A stretch of DNA of 64,000 nt from positions 4,098,501 to 4,162,500 of the forward strand of contig CALNXK010000014.1 in NCBI GenBank assembly GCA_942486035.1, written 5' to 3'. This DNA comes from Porites lobata. Lineage: Eukaryota; Cnidaria; Anthozoa; Scleractinia; Poritidae. Every line of letters starts with the position of its first letter. Position 1 is the first letter of the stretch. Shown one piece after another: positions 42,090 to 54,089 of this stretch. The notes beneath the pieces are model-generated. The model saw only the letters and a program-made list of their open reading frames with translations. It had not been told where the DNA came from and made no database searches. The position numbers and the translations under genes were made by a program.

Positions 42090-42136
42090 TATTTTATTAT
42101 TATTATTATTATTATTAATTATTATTATTATTAAAT
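42033..42136 (+). repeat. (ATT)n microsatellite
   Basis: About 30 ATT units with a few interruptions. The inverted equivalent, a short AAT run, occurs at 58118-58138 at the matching edge of another duplicated copy, so the repeat was part of the duplicated segment or marks its border. Confidence 0.95.
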
Positions 42137-43009
42137 AATATTAATATTATCAGAACCGGGCCCATTCCTTGGTCCTTGGGGACTGATAAAAAACGTGTAG
42201 GGGTGTCGGCCGGAGGTGAGACGGGGTGGGCACAGTCTCTACCTTCAGTACCCACGTTTTCGTGATTTCAATCTCAAGGTCTTCGTTTTTCGAGATCTTT
42301 TCAATGACCTTTGTCGAGGTGTTTCGGTCGGATGGTACTGACACATCCATAACCCTGCAACATCATTTGGCATAATCCTTGATCCCTATATCAGATTTGT
42401 TCACTGACAACTCTCTATGCGTATGTATCTGCATATCCCATGCAAAGGAGCAAAACTTCTTCATTTTCAGTGACCGTCTCAAGCTTGTGTTTATACTGCT
42501 TCTCCGGTACTTCTATTTTTTAATGCTGACACTTCTTCTAATGGATATATGCAGCTGCAAGTTCGGGACATTCAGATATAATATGATCTGCCTTTTCTTC
42601 ATGTTTGTTGTACATCCAGCATAGTGGACTGGTGACCCTTACTCTTCGGGAGCAAGTGACAACAAGTTCCTAAAAGTCCCGATGGAGTCCACATTTGAGT
42701 CCCGGATAAAACTTTCCGTAATAGTCCAGCTGTTCCTGACAGAGCCCTTTTCTGGATCACTTCAAGTCTGATGGTAATGTTAAAGTTTCCCGTGTATTTC
42801 CCTTTTTGCTATGGCCAATCTACTTTATCAACTTAGTTGATATAACAATGGAATTGACCCAAGGATGATCGCAAGTATGCCCACAGCTCCTGGCATATTC
42901 TCTAAGTTGCAATATTGCCGACCTGTATGTTATTTACGAGGCGTAAGCTAAGTTCGAGACTCTTTCTCTTGGGCCAGTTTCCTGGGGTTTGCGTTCACCA
43001 GTTCATCTT

Positions 43010-43282
43010 TTAAATAAATTGTAATTTTTCCCACAAAGCACTAAGGAGTCCATAAGAACTCGTTGAAATGTGTCCGTGCGTTCCCGATCGAATTGGAATT
43101 TGAAAGTGTTGGTTTTTAAGAAGAGGGGAAAACCGGAGTACCCGGAGAAAAACCTCTCGGAGCAAGGGAAAGGACCAACAACAAACTTAACCCACATATG
43201 GCGTCGACGCCAGGATTCGAACCCAGGCCACATTGGTGGGAGGCGAGTGCTCTCACCACTGCGCCATCCCTTGCTCTTCGAC
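43010..43282 (-). mobile_element. tRNA-derived SINE
   Basis: On the minus strand the head is AAGGGATGGCGCAGTGGTGA, GAGCACTCGCCTCCCACC and B box GGGTTCGAATCC, followed by a body containing TTTCTCCGGGTACTCCGG. The corresponding site in the other two segment copies lacks it. A and B boxes suggest Pol III origin. Confidence 0.75.
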
Positions 43283-44320
43283 ATTAACAGAAGTAAGTTT
43301 TACCTAATTTTTGCAAATGAGCCCTCGAAACACCCAAGTATACATAGGAGGAAAGAAAGTGTGGCGCTGCATTGAAAAGAGAGAAAATTAGCCTTCTTGG
43401 TCCTATTGGGTAGCTAATTTATGCTCTTCTTGGAGTTTTTGTCACCACAGGATACCCAATCTGTTGTTCTCTATTTTCATACAACCTTTTCTATAATGCG
43501 AAACAAAAAGACATGCCTACAACATGATCTGAAAATGTGTTCACTTAAACAAATACAGAAGGTACCAATTAAAAATGTGTGCATAATACAGCAATTAAAA
43601 GTGCATAAAAGTGCAAATTTGAGAAGCCACCTGTCAAGTCTGTTAACATATGAGAAAACCATTTCATGTGAATATGTGAATTATTTTCTAATTCCTGGGA
43701 ACCCCGCCTTGCTTTATATCCACTATAATATGGTAATTGGCCATAATGAAATTATCAGCCGATTTGCAAGGCTTCATCCGAGGAGAATGGAACTGGCCAA
43801 TATCCTGTCTGCATGATTCAGAAACCCGGGAAAGGGGAGTTTAGAGAGTTAAAATCCAAAAACTTTGAAGGGGAAAGCATGCCCCCGGGCCCCCTAGAAA
43901 TTTGCGCCTTCGGCGCTAGTTTAGCAAATCGGTCAGTATTTATCCTAGATCAGCGCCTGTAAGTAGTTCGATTGTCGAAGTTTAGGTGTTTCTTTGTAAT
44001 GACTGGGGATGCTCACCGCTTAACTTGTCACGCATACTGGTAAAAAGGGGGCGCTGAGGATGAACATTGTCTAAAATATGGCACGTTTCGACGTCTATCT
44101 CGGTATCTAGATCTAGGTCGGAATGCATCACCCGACGACCTCAACCTGATCTGAACTCTGATATGTTTGTTTTTCAGTAAGATGTTTCCGGGATGTAACC
44201 TCTAAACCGAAATAAGACCTTTATGAGATCCCGCATCTTCATAAGCGATTTTTCTCTCGCTTCTTCTCCTTCTTTAATTTTTGCTTTTTATACTACATTA
44301 AGTATTTTACCAACAATTAA

Positions 44321-44546
44321 GGGACGGACCATTAGAAAACTTATCGGGGGGGCGGGCGAAGTACAAAAAAAATATTCGCGCAAGGGAAAATTAAATGAAA
44401 AAAAATTCGTGCACGCCAATTAATCCTAAGAAATATTCATGCTACGGCCGAAGAAAAATTCATGCAAGGAATTTGATAACGAAAAAAAATTCCTGCAGCT
44501 CGAAAATTTCCCTCCCCCCACCATAACTTTTCTAATGGTCCGTCCC
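44321..44546. mobile_element. PIF/Harbinger-like MITE with TAA duplication
   Basis: Ends GGGACGGACCATTAGAAAA and TTTTCTAATGGTCCGTCCC are inverted. The flanks are TAA on both sides, and the homologous site at about 55960 has a single AATTAA without insertion. A 3-bp TAA duplication is typical of PIF/Harbinger elements. Confidence 0.8.
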
Positions 44547-44737
44547 TAACAACGATTACATTCACAGTGTATTGTGACTACAAACAAAGTGTTGTCAACA
44601 TCGTGACACCAGAGATCTTCCAGAGGCACACTTAAAACTTTAAAAAGCAGCCCACTGGCCTTCAGAAAGTCGCTAAAGGTTAATCCCAACACTTGTCTTC
44701 TCTCCGGCTACAGTAATTGACAAGATTCCTATTAACG

Positions 44738-46692
44738 ATGGATTCCACCAAACGTATCTTTACCTTCATTTGCTTATGGCTGATTTTAAGCTGTGTTCTG
44801 CTTGACAACATACAAGGATTTGAAGTTCGGCTCAGCAGAAGAGCTCGACGTTCGAAACATAAACCAAAGAAAACCAACGGAAATCACCATCAGTACGTTA
44901 AACAAATGGCTGATTTGTTCTCTCGCTTAGTGGTATGTATGAAAGGCAAAAAGTGCTTTGTTCCTTGTTTTGTATCATTTTTTGTACAGTTCAGTCAGTG
45001 AGTTTTACTACAGTTGAAGTTATCCAAAGCGGACACCCTCGGGAAGCGTAAAAGGTGTCCTTACGGATGGAGCTGGCCGCCTACGGGAATGTAAGAGTAC
45101 AGAGTTTTAACGGGACTTAAGAAAAACGAGGTTTGGTGACAGCGTCTGTTTGATAGTAACCTGCGATCAGGCGATTTTTTTTTTTTTTTTTGTGGTGGGG
45201 AAAAAAAATCGCCTGATCGCAGGTTAGTTTGATAGTAGAACTGTCCGCTTACGAGAGTGTCCGTTAGAAAAGCTTCCACTGTAATAGACGGAGTTCATTT
45301 TTACGTACGACAAACCAAACCTACCATGATTGATAAAAGGGAAACTTGTTCTCCCAAACAAAAAACGTGAAATAACGTTATGAAACATTGTGTAGGCGAC
45401 TGATAAGAAACATGTTATTTTTTGTGATTTAACACTGGATTTAACAAACACGTGCATTTAGTGTTGAAAGAGTTATAACATGGAAGGTAATTTAACTGAG
45501 TAAATGGAGCGCAATTGGTCGGTCAGTGCGCAATCACAAAGTATGAATTTCAGACAAAAATTGCGGTGGCTGTTTTCGAAAAGGGATTATTCACTTTAGA
45601 AAATGCAGTAATTATTGAATAACTATGTGGCCTTGCATCAAGTCATTTACAATTATTTATAAGAACGTGACGTAAAGAAGAAGAAACTGAGAACTTGCAT
45701 TGGAGCTCTTATTATTGAAATGCTGGAAAAATAGTTTATTAGTAAAGCGATTTTCGCATGACCTTGAAATAAAAACGCGTGAACAAAACAGAAACAACAA
45801 ACGACCGCTAAGCGAACGCTTGGGTGAAAAACTAGCCTGCGTAGCAAGCGTTTCCTCGTGAGTTCGTCGAGAACGTCGGGGCGAGAGCAAAAAAAAAGGA
45901 ATGCTCCCGCTCTAACTTTAGCGCAATGACTCGATTGGAAACGCTTTGTTACACCTGCCAAGTGGCACGCCTAAGGCGTGATTGTCACACCCGCGGATCG
46001 AAAACTTCGGTCTCACGCCTGTCTTCCAGTTTGTCACGCTTGGTAGAAACGTTTGTACCATTTATGATTACAGCATTACCTGACTCATTATGAAAAATAT
46101 ATCAACTATTTAAAGAAACATGAACCACTGAGAGCAATAAAAGGCCATGTGAATGATCGACTTTCTCCGAATTCTCTTTGTTTAGTAGGAAAATCACTGG
46201 AGACGAGACCGTGTTCCTTTTGTTCCCGTGCTCACGTTAGACGGAACTCTTTGGAAGTCTTTGGGACGTCTTCGGACATCTTTGGATACTATCGGACCCC
46301 TTCAAAAAATCTTGTCACTCTCAGGATAAAAATGTCACGCCTATACCTTAAAAAATGTTGGCAGGTATACTTGCTACGCAGGCTAGTGAAAAACGTCACG
46401 CCTGAAAACTTTCTAGAATCAAACGATACTTCGCTTTGACGTCATACTGCAACACGATTGGCCAATCGAACAATCCCTCCTCCATATTAGGTTTTTCTCT
46501 GGTGGGAAAACGAAGAGGCCATAATTTGATCTTTTCATTCGTTGACTGATGAAACAAATAAAGAACACTTACCGAAACCATTTTTCAAGGTCATACTAAA
46601 ATCCGCGCTCTATTTTTTAATATCTTGTTTTGATTTGTTAGAACGCCACAAGGGAAAATGCAGCCAAACAAGCACAGAAAGCCCAAGGTTGA
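44738..46692 (+). CDS. Small secreted protein, two exons, copy 1 (81 aa)
   Basis: Exon 1 is 44738-44932 (65 codons, Kozak-like AACGATGG), donor GTATGT; exon 2 is 46642-46692 (16 codons and TGA) after TTTGTTAG, phase 0. AATAAA follows at 46700. Residues 1-27 form a signal peptide (hydrophobic IFTFICLWLILSCVLL, small residues before cleavage). SRRARR at 33-38 fits a furin site. The remainder, 43 residues, is His/Lys/Gln-rich: GNHHQYVKQMADLFSRLV is identical in all three paralogues. An N-A-T sequon spans the splice junction and the chain ends ...KAQG, where the Gly could be amidated. I do not recognise the family. It could be a peptide hormone, antimicrobial or other secreted factor; nothing in the sequence decides. 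Reading through the donor instead adds a Cys-containing tail, less likely. Confidence 0.72.
45011..45281. mobile_element. pogo-like MITE in the peptide-gene intron, copy 1
   Basis: Starts TA|CAGTTGAAGTTATCC and ends AAAGCTTCCACTG|TA. The same element is in the introns of copies 2 and 3, so it predates the duplications. Here it is enlarged by the hairpin at 45157-45226. Confidence 0.7.
45157..45226. mobile_element. 70-bp hairpin element with 9-bp duplication
   Basis: TAACCTGCGATCAGGCGATT and AATCGCCTGATCGCAGGTTA are perfect inverted repeats around a T-run and GGTGGGG. Both sides are flanked by GTTTGATAG (45148-45156 and 45227-45235). Absent from the two other segment copies. Very small for a transposon. 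Confidence 0.8.
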
Positions 46693-46830
46693 ACTATATA
46701 ATAAAGTTTACTCTCTGAAGGCCGTCCATTTAGTGCCAAGCACGTTGTTACTGAATGATAAACATGCCAATCTTTAGAGTGCCAGGACAAAACAAGGGCA
46801 AGAAAGAAAACTGTTTAATTCTTTATCCAG

Positions 46831-49007
46831 AGGGCACGTGCTTCCCGCTTCGTCCTAAAAATAATCACCATGGCCTACCGTAAAAACGGTGATTTCGGCG
46901 CGATTTCTGTAACGGGGCGAAGCCGCACCGTGCCGATCTCTTAAGTGAAGACTGAGTTTGCGGACAGGTGCTCACACTATAACGCGGATAGCTTTTCGTG
47001 CTGGCAAGAAAAACCAACCTGTATAGTGTCAACATAGCCTATTAGTTTCTGTCCCTTCAACCTATTTTACTCACTACAGTGGAAGCCCGCCTTACAACCA
47101 CCTCAGTAATACGTTCACCTCGTTGTTACGGTCACGTTTTTTCGGCCCGGCAAAACAGTCATGCATTCCTTACAAAAAAACGTCTCCCGTCAATGCGGTC
47201 ACCCATTAATACGGCTAACGGCCACATGTTTTAAAAAATCCCGAACAGTAGAATCTAATGATAATTTCACCCCGTTAATACGGCCATTCGTTTGAAATTT
47301 AGAAAATTGAAATGCCTGTGACATCTAAGCCTATTCTTGTAATGTGTTTGATATACTGAATCCAACTTTTAAGTAGTTGTTTCAATTACTGTACGCGATA
47401 GCTACATTACGGTTTTTTAAGTTGTTAAAGAAATGCGAATGCCGGCTATGTAAGGTGTATTTGTCATTACGGCCCTTAAGTCATAAAATTCAAGCCTGCC
47501 TTGGTAATACGACCCAATTTTTTTTTTTAACCCATTGGTGACCGAATTAACGCGGTTCCATTGTATTTGGATGTCATCAATAGAGATCTTGATCTCATAT
47601 GCTCGTACAATAAGTAATACCGGGGGGATGAGGAGCTACTCAGCATTATATTATACGGGGAGGTCCCGCTCCAAGTCGATTTTAAACTTACCCTTTTATG
47701 ACAAAAACGGGTATTCCTTACATATACCTTGGAAGTAAAAGCGCTGTCTAAATACTCAGTTACAAAAAGTCTTAGCTTAATTATATACAGGGTTTAATAA
47801 ATTTTAAAGATACAACGGCAAGGGGCGTCTTATCGAAATGTCTTAATTCAAGGCCTCAGTTTTAAATACCGGAGGGACAGATTTTCTTACCCTTTGATAT
47901 ACTTGGACTCGTGAAATCCCTATTCCGCTATATACCTGAAGCCTAAGGTACCCCCTTCAGAAAGAGCTTTCCCGTATATTTAATCATAGTTACCCTCGCC
48001 CCACCTCCCCTCCCAATCTAATGGAAGCAGAAAGAATGAAGCAAGTCACTTTGAAGACAAGATTACGCGCAAGGCAATTGAAAATTAACAATTTGCTATG
48101 CCTGAGACTTTGGGCGGGATTTGACCTCCTTCCAGCCCGGCGAGTCCCATGCAACACGCTAAAATTTACCGGTCTTGGTTGGCCTCCGTAATCTATTCAC
48201 TATTGTTTCCTCCCTTTCTACAACATTACCATATTTCGGAGAGATTACTGAGCCAACCAAGCGCGGTAAATTCTCGGGCGCTACATGAAGAGATCAGTAT
48301 GGAGAATTTGCATGTGGATATAAGGCTTAAAGGGTTGAAATACAAGTGTATAACAGTGTTCCACACCTACCTTTGAAGCTGATGCTGCTTTGGGAGCGTC
48401 ACTGTACAGTAAGAGTTTCTAATGAAGGAAAGACAGCAGGCTACCCCAAACACTCTGCAAAATAAAATTAGGACACCATGCCAAAATCTGACAAACTGAC
48501 ACGTCATGAAATAGTTTCTAGCCTTTTCCAGGCGTTCTGATAGTGGAGTGTGGCGCGAAGGCAGAGAACGAGAAAGAAAATAAGGAGCAACCCTCTCCTG
48601 TTTTTTTTCTGCTCACATCTCTTTGAGCTGCCCCACGAGTTGAACGCCTGGAACAGGTTAAACAGTTTCAGCTGCAGTATTCCGGAATGAAGGTTTTTTT
48701 TTTGCGGTCCCTTGATGAATACCCAAGATAAGAGGCCTAAGATTGTAGGGCTTTCCAAATAAAAAAAAATCAGATTAATTTTATTTCAGGGTACATTTTT
48801 AAACAAGCTGTTATGCAGTAGGAAAAATGAACACTTTACAAAACATAAACCGTCTTATTTTAAAAACAATTATAATTTGCCATATTTGCAAGTGTCTCAC
48901 AAATTTTCTTGTGATTCATTTTTTTGCTAAAATTGCGAAAGAAACTGGCTGGCAAATTTTTGAGACTGTGTTCAATCCTGGGCACGGACAGAAGGGGTTT
49001 CGTATGT
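46831..49007 (+). other. Unduplicated spacer, one MITE, no gene seen
   Basis: Beyond the segment border I see only the pogo-like element at 47077-47563. Short open frames have no recognisable content. Confidence 0.45.
47077..47563. mobile_element. pogo-like MITE
   Basis: Begins TA|CAGTGGAAGCCCGCCTTACA and ends GAATTAACGCGGTTCCATTG|TA, with TA on both sides. The interior has repeated AATACGGCC and TACGGTCAC motifs. Confidence 0.8.
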
Positions 49008-49397
49008 CGAGATCTTTTCAATGACCTTTGTCGAAGTGTTTCGGTCTGATAGTACTGACATATCGAAAACCTTGCAACATTATTTGGCATGGTCCTTGAT
49101 CACTATATCAGGCCTGTTCACTGACAACTCTCTATCCGTATGTATCTGCATATCCCAAGCAAAGGATACAAACTTCTTCATTTTCAGTGACCGTCTCAAG
49201 CTTGTGTTTATACTACTTCTCCGGTACGTCTATTTTTTAATGCTGACACTTCTTCTAATGGATATATGCAGCTGCAAATCGGCACATCAAGATATAATTA
49301 TGATCTGCCTTTAATTTTCAGTCATGCTTGCTACATATCCTACATAGAGGACTGGTGACTCTTACCCTTGGGAGCAGGCAACAACAAGTTCCTAAAT
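49008..49397 (+). repeat. Partial fourth copy of the duplicated segment
   Basis: From CGAGATCTTTTCAATGACCT to ACAACAAGTTCCTAAA it follows copy 1 (42293-42673) closely in the same orientation, then is cut by the element beginning at 49398. No peptide-gene exon is included. Confidence 0.85.
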
Positions 49398-49787
49398 GAG
49401 GGTCTCAATGGGGTGGTGGCTTTTACGGTTATCGACTAAAATTTTGGCTCTTTTACGGTATCGGTTAATTTTTTTCAGTTACAGTTAACAAAAAAGTTAA
49501 AAATTAACTTCTTTTGTTTCAAAAAGTTAAATATTAATTAACCTGTATTTTTTTGTATCTTTAAATCAAAATAAAGGTCTTTCGATCATCTCAGGATGAA
49601 ACAAGCTTTTCTTTTGAAAAAATTTAACATTTGATAGATCATACTTTTTATAAAGTATTTCACTTCTAATATTATTTTACACATAGAAATGTCAATAGTC
49701 AATTTAAAAATAATATTTGTGAAAAGGCAAAAGCGAAACGCAAACGCCCAACTCAAGGCCGGGGCGCGACATTCATTATAACAGAAA

Positions 49788-50087
49788 TGGCCGTTTTCAC
49801 ACTAGAAACGGATTATCCGTTTGCTGATTCGCGTCAGGTAGGTAATACTTCTTAATTTGAAAATGGAATAGTTTTAATTTTGAATGAACAATCCGCCTGA
49901 CTTTATCAGTCAATTTCGACGGACAATTTGAAGACGGAACTATTCGTTCCAGATAGTCTGTGTACAGCCGCCCCCTCCCCTCAGAAAAAATCGGAGAATG
50001 GGTGTGCGCGGGGAGGGCGCGACTTTACAAAGGCTAGTCTCAGACGGATAATCCATTTGTATTGTAGCTCTAGCGTGAAAACGGCCA
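49788..50087. mobile_element. MITE with TGGCCGTTTTCACACTAGA ends
   Basis: Left TGGCCGTTTTCACACTAGA and right TCTAGCGTGAAAACGGCCA are inverted, and ACGGATTATCCGTTT / ACGGATAATCCATTT lie just inside. Present at the same place in copy B (63705-63949), so it was there before copy A and B separated. Confidence 0.8.
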
Positions 50088-50455
50088 ATAACAAAATTTC
50101 CGTGTCCAGTGTTTTTAATGATAGCGAACGACTGTACGGAACGACTCTCTGCCGTTGCCTTGTCCGTAGGCCTCATTATTCCGCGCGGCTAATGCGTTTC
50201 GGGTCACGTGGTCCTTGCGAGTTCGCCACCGAAATGCAGATGCCTTGACCGAGACTGCGTGGGAAAACGCTGTACAGGGACTAGGCATGGCAATGTCTAC
50301 CGTGCGCGTAGCGTCAGAGAAAAACATGTAAATGCTGTTTATCGGCACCGTGTTTTACAAACATTGATGTCTCTGCGTGTTGTTTCACTTTATAGTCTAG
50401 CTAGTGTTTCGAGGGCACGACCTCCTGAAAATCTCAAATATTGATCTCCTGCAAG

Positions 50456-52082
50456 AGGGGGGTGAATGGGGGTATGCAAATCCGCCGATCCGTGGTATTC
50501 TTAGGCCCGATCCGTCGATCCGACTTAATTTTTGTTCAAATCCGAATCCGTGTTACTTTAAAAATTTTTCGTGGTATATAGAAAGTCGCGTTGTAGCATG
50601 AAAAGATGAATTACTTAATATAGTTGTTCTGTACGTAATCGCAACAGATGCTGGACTTTATGTTTAAGAAGTTTTCGTTACAGCTTCAAAACATTAAGCA
50701 TTAGGGACTGAGCTTATAATGTTTCTTCCAAAACTACAGATTTGACTAATCAAATAGTGCGTAAAAGATTTTTCAATCAATTTACTTACTGACATCACTT
50801 TGGACATTCTTCTAGTCGAGCCGCAAAATTCGGAAGAGGCAGAACTCAACTTTATGGTAATTTGCTTACCACTAAGTATTTTCCATGGTTCATCTTGGAA
50901 GTCTTGAGACCATAATCTTTTTCACATAAACATGTTTCCACTTGGCAACAGACGGGTAAAAGGGTTAGCCACGGCAAACTGTATTTGTTTTCCGGTGCAG
51001 ATACAGACTTTCATTTACTCGTAGTTTGTTTTGTACTCAATGATCGTCAATCCTAGCATTAAATATAAGGAGCAAACTCCAGTTTATCATTTCACCGATC
51101 AATTTGTAAATTTGATTTTTTTATAGTTCATGAGTCGCTGTCAATCCTAGCATTAAATGTGAGGGCCCAAAAATCCAGTATAACAGTCCAGCGGATGTGA
51201 TTACGGAAAATAACTCTCATCTTACGAAATGAATGTGGGAGGCGCTGTTCAACTTTATCAGCAATGCTTTCTCCTAGCCCCAGCTCTTTTGCAGTTACGT
51301 GCAGCCCAGCAAACATACTGCAACATTTAATTGGTAAAACAACTCATTTGACGATTTTCAAGAAGATATTTGTCTGTAAAATAGAGCCTCCGTTAGCGGG
51401 AAAACGTAGAAGCATTTGTATGAAAACTAAAAGTAAGACTTCTCGCATCTCAGCGAACCGATGCCCTTCAAACTTAATTGGTTAACTGTTTTTAGTTTGT
51501 AAATCATAGAAATTTCAGAATTTCAACTTTCCTCAAATTATAGAGCATCAAACTCCCGACTTTTACGATACATTTATTGTAAATTGACGCAGCATCGAAA
51601 CTTATTTTTTGAATAAAGTCATCGCCTTTGGCACCTTCGTGGTAGAAAAAGGCTACACACTCGATAGAACGCATTCACAGATCTTGTCAGGTCACTTAGC
51701 ATTACCGCCATTACCCGAACCATGTGTCACCATGCAGGAACCATGCACAAGGTTGCCTGACGTCATTTCCGGCACGCTGTCTATATTAGAATACATGTAT
51801 ATGCGTCGGGTCACGAGAAAGTCTCTTCCGGAAACCTCGGAAGTGGAACGTTAGCCGACAAAACACCGGCACATTGACCAAGGCCGACCGAAAATTGATG
51901 ATGCGATCCACAATCCGAACTTCTAGACTGACAGAATCCGGAAACCGGGCCAAAACTTTCAGCTGACCCGCAATCCACGGTATTTTTCAAATCCGCGAAT
52001 CCGCTCGATTTATCGCCGAAATCCACAATCCGAGAGCTTTTTAAGGCCAAATCCGCCGATCCGCGGACCTATTCACCCCCCT
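50456..52082. mobile_element. 1.6-kb hAT-like non-autonomous element, 8-bp duplication
   Basis: Ends AGGGGGGTGAAT and ATTCACCCCCCT are inverted; CCTGCAAG flanks both sides (50448-50455 and 52083-52090). Copy B of the host element has the uninterrupted site. Sub-terminal blocks repeat AAATCCGCCGATCCG. Open frames inside are short and I recognise no protein. Confidence 0.85.
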
Positions 52083-52134
52083 CCTGCAAGAAGCCACACT
52101 TTCGCTATGGAAAAAATTAGTTCCCCGAGAGAGT

Positions 52135-52842
52135 GGCATACATAACATAACATAAAACTTTATTTATACTCGAATTTTAGAGTAGCTAACAAGCTAATAT
52201 CTTCGAGCTGACACTACATAAAAACTATATAGAAAATATATATATACATTAAATGCAAGGAAAGAAAATATCATTTTCAATTCACAATTTTAAGTTTAAG
52301 TATGTCAGGCAAAAAGAATCTACATGAAGGTAACATCCTGTATTTTAGTCTTAAAGTCTGCAAAAAAACTGGTACGAAAAAAGTTCGGCAGTGCATTCCA
52401 CTGCTTAGCTGAAAAGTAAGAAAAGGAGTTAAGACCATAGGTAGTTGTTTTAGGTTTACTTAGTGAAAGAATGTAGTTGCCACGAAGGTCATAGGAAGAG
52501 GACCGGAGTGAAAACATATTCTTCATATAAGTAGAAAAATGAGTGAAAAACAAACTCTTATATAACAGAATGAGGAAATTTTGAATGCGTTTTTTAAACA
52601 AAGAAGTAGAGCTGACTTTTGAGAGAAGAGTGTTGTATGGAGACTAGTAATCTCCAAGTATAAATCTAAGTATTCTTTTATTTAAAGCTTCGAGCTTATC
52701 CGTATCGCGCGCTCCACAAAAGTGCCAGACAGAGGAGCAATAATAAAGGTGAGGTAAAATATACGCTTTGTAAAGTTTGAATAAGATTTCCTCGCTTATG
52801 ACTTTTCTAAAGCGCAACATGACATTAAATTAATTATTAATA
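52135..52842 (-). pseudogene. 5'-truncated non-LTR retrotransposon (jockey/CR1-like RT C-terminus)
   Basis: On the minus strand the translated frame gives EEILFKLYKAYILPHLYYCS, then DKLEALNKRILRFILGDY, a TAG stop, and after it FSLRSSSYDLRGNYILSLSK, TTTYGLNSFSYFSAKQWNAL. This is the C-terminal part of a LINE-type reverse transcriptase. The 3' end is AAATAAAGTTTTATG followed by (TTATG)n. Disabled by truncation and stop. Inserted in the transposon at 49398-53110; copy B lacks it. Confidence 0.8.
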
Positions 52843-53689
52843 ATGGCGGAAATGGAGCCTAGGTCTTGGTCAACACCTAAAAGGCGCTTCCCCTAACGTG
52901 CGTACGCCGTCACACTAGCCGGGAAATAAAAAACGCAACCATAAGTGAGTTTAGTACCGTCCTCCCTTAAAAGTAGCAAATCTAGGGAACAGTTTCTTTT
53001 ACGGTTAACTCTTTTTTACCCTATTTACGGTTAAAATTTTTCAATTTTTACGGCTATCGACTAAATTTTTGGCCTTTTACGCCTATTGGTTAACCCCATT
53101 GAGACCCTCTGAGAGGTCTGATGACGCACATATCGATTTACTGTGGGTTTGGTTTTGGTCGGCAGGATTTGCCCTCTGATGCAAGAGCGTTTTCTTAGAC
53201 CTCTTTTGAAGCGTAAAGCTTTTTATTACGGTTGAATATGGGTTCTAATTTTCTCGAAAGTACCTTTTAGATCTGAATAACTAAGCGGTTTTCTTTAGTC
53301 CGTGAATGTAATGGTTTTCTGCAAATACGGTCAGTGTATCACACTGGGCCTAGCTTGTAAGTTTTCTTGGCAGGATGTTAAATTATCACGGATAGTGATT
53401 TACAGATCCAAAATTTTAAGAATGAAGTGCAGCTTAAACTGAAGCTTCATCAACTATAAAGAATTGCATTGTGACTTAGTAGACTCCAGGTTTCGGGCTC
53501 CACGCGAACTTCATTAGTTGCCGGGTTGGCTTTGTGCTTAGTTGCTTTCACAAGAGCAACTTTAGTTGTTCTTTATCGTGGCGAGAACGGTACAGCCGTG
53601 AAATAGCAGTGACTTGCGATCCAACTGGAGACGAAGTTAAAGTTCTATGGAAAATGCCAGGCCCTTGGAAAGAATGCTCTTTTTCATCC

Positions 53690-53762
53690 TTTGTGGTGCT
53701 CAGGTAGTGGTAAAGTGAAGTCGCGTGGAGCCGATGGTGCAGGGTTCGAATCCTGCTAAGTA
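53690..53762 (+). repeat. tRNA-like sequence (copy 2)
   Basis: GGTGCTCAGGTAGTGGTAAA, a middle with no proper anticodon arm, and GGGTTCGAATCC with TAAGTACCCC; then a T-run. Six acceptor pairs can form but the T stem is offset. Probably a SINE head or tRNA relic. The paralogous sequence is at 58822-58893. Confidence 0.4.
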
Positions 53763-54089
53763 CCCCTTCTTTTTTCTCTCTGTCTTTTTTTTTTCGTTTT
53801 TGCTTTGTTTTGTTGTTGTTTTTTCAAATACATAACTAAATAACCGTTATTTAATAACGTGCAATACTAACAAACTCTGTTCAAACCAGGTCACCCGTTT
53901 ATCTCAATTTTGCCGTTAACTACAGTTGTTGATTTTATACATTCCTTTTTTACCGTAATATATTCTATAGTAGCTACATGCAGTCACAGAGTGCCTTTTA
54001 TCTTTCTTGCCCTCGTTTTGTCCAAGCACTGCAGAGCGTGCTTCGAAGTTTATGTTTATCGCACTAAATGGACGACCTTCTGAGAGATT

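Larger units (their letters stand above)
42168..46830 (+). repeat. Duplicated segment, copy 1 (+ orientation)
   Basis: From GTCCTTGGGGACTGATAAAA to AACAAGGGCAAGAAAGA the sequence matches, piece by piece, the reverse complement of 53990-58105. It contains a full secreted-peptide gene. Three insertions are private to this copy: a SINE at 43010-43282, a MITE at 44321-44546 and a 70-bp hairpin at 45157-45226. Borders are approximate. Confidence 0.8.
49398..53110. mobile_element. Large non-autonomous inverted-repeat transposon, copy A
   Basis: Ends GAGGGTCTCAATGGGGT and ACCCCATTGAGACCCTC are perfect inverted repeats. Next to each lies a sub-terminal AT-rich block with TTTACGG(T/C)TATCGACTAAA. No transposase. 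Two younger insertions lie inside: 50456-52082 and about 52135-52842. Without them it would be about 1.4 kb. A second copy starts at 63055. The flanks do not show a convincing duplication, and they come from different parts of the duplicated segment. Confidence 0.8.

Noticed and set aside
41943..42138. Open frames rich in Ile/Leu/Tyr
   Set aside because: They are translations of the ATT microsatellite.
44933..45001. Read-through of peptide exon 1 into a Cys-containing hydrophobic tail
   Set aside because: The frame is open in all three copies, but the tails differ in length and sequence, while the GTATGT donor, the acceptor and a 51-base second exon are preserved in each. Splicing is the simpler model.
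51609..51854. 81-codon + strand frame inside the hAT-like element
   Set aside because: No resemblance to a transposase and no conserved copy to compare; probably chance.
53690..53762. Functional tRNA gene at 53.7 kb (and 58.8 kb)
   Set aside because: No proper anticodon arm can be drawn and the T stem is offset by one base; the two copies are only duplicates of the same segment.
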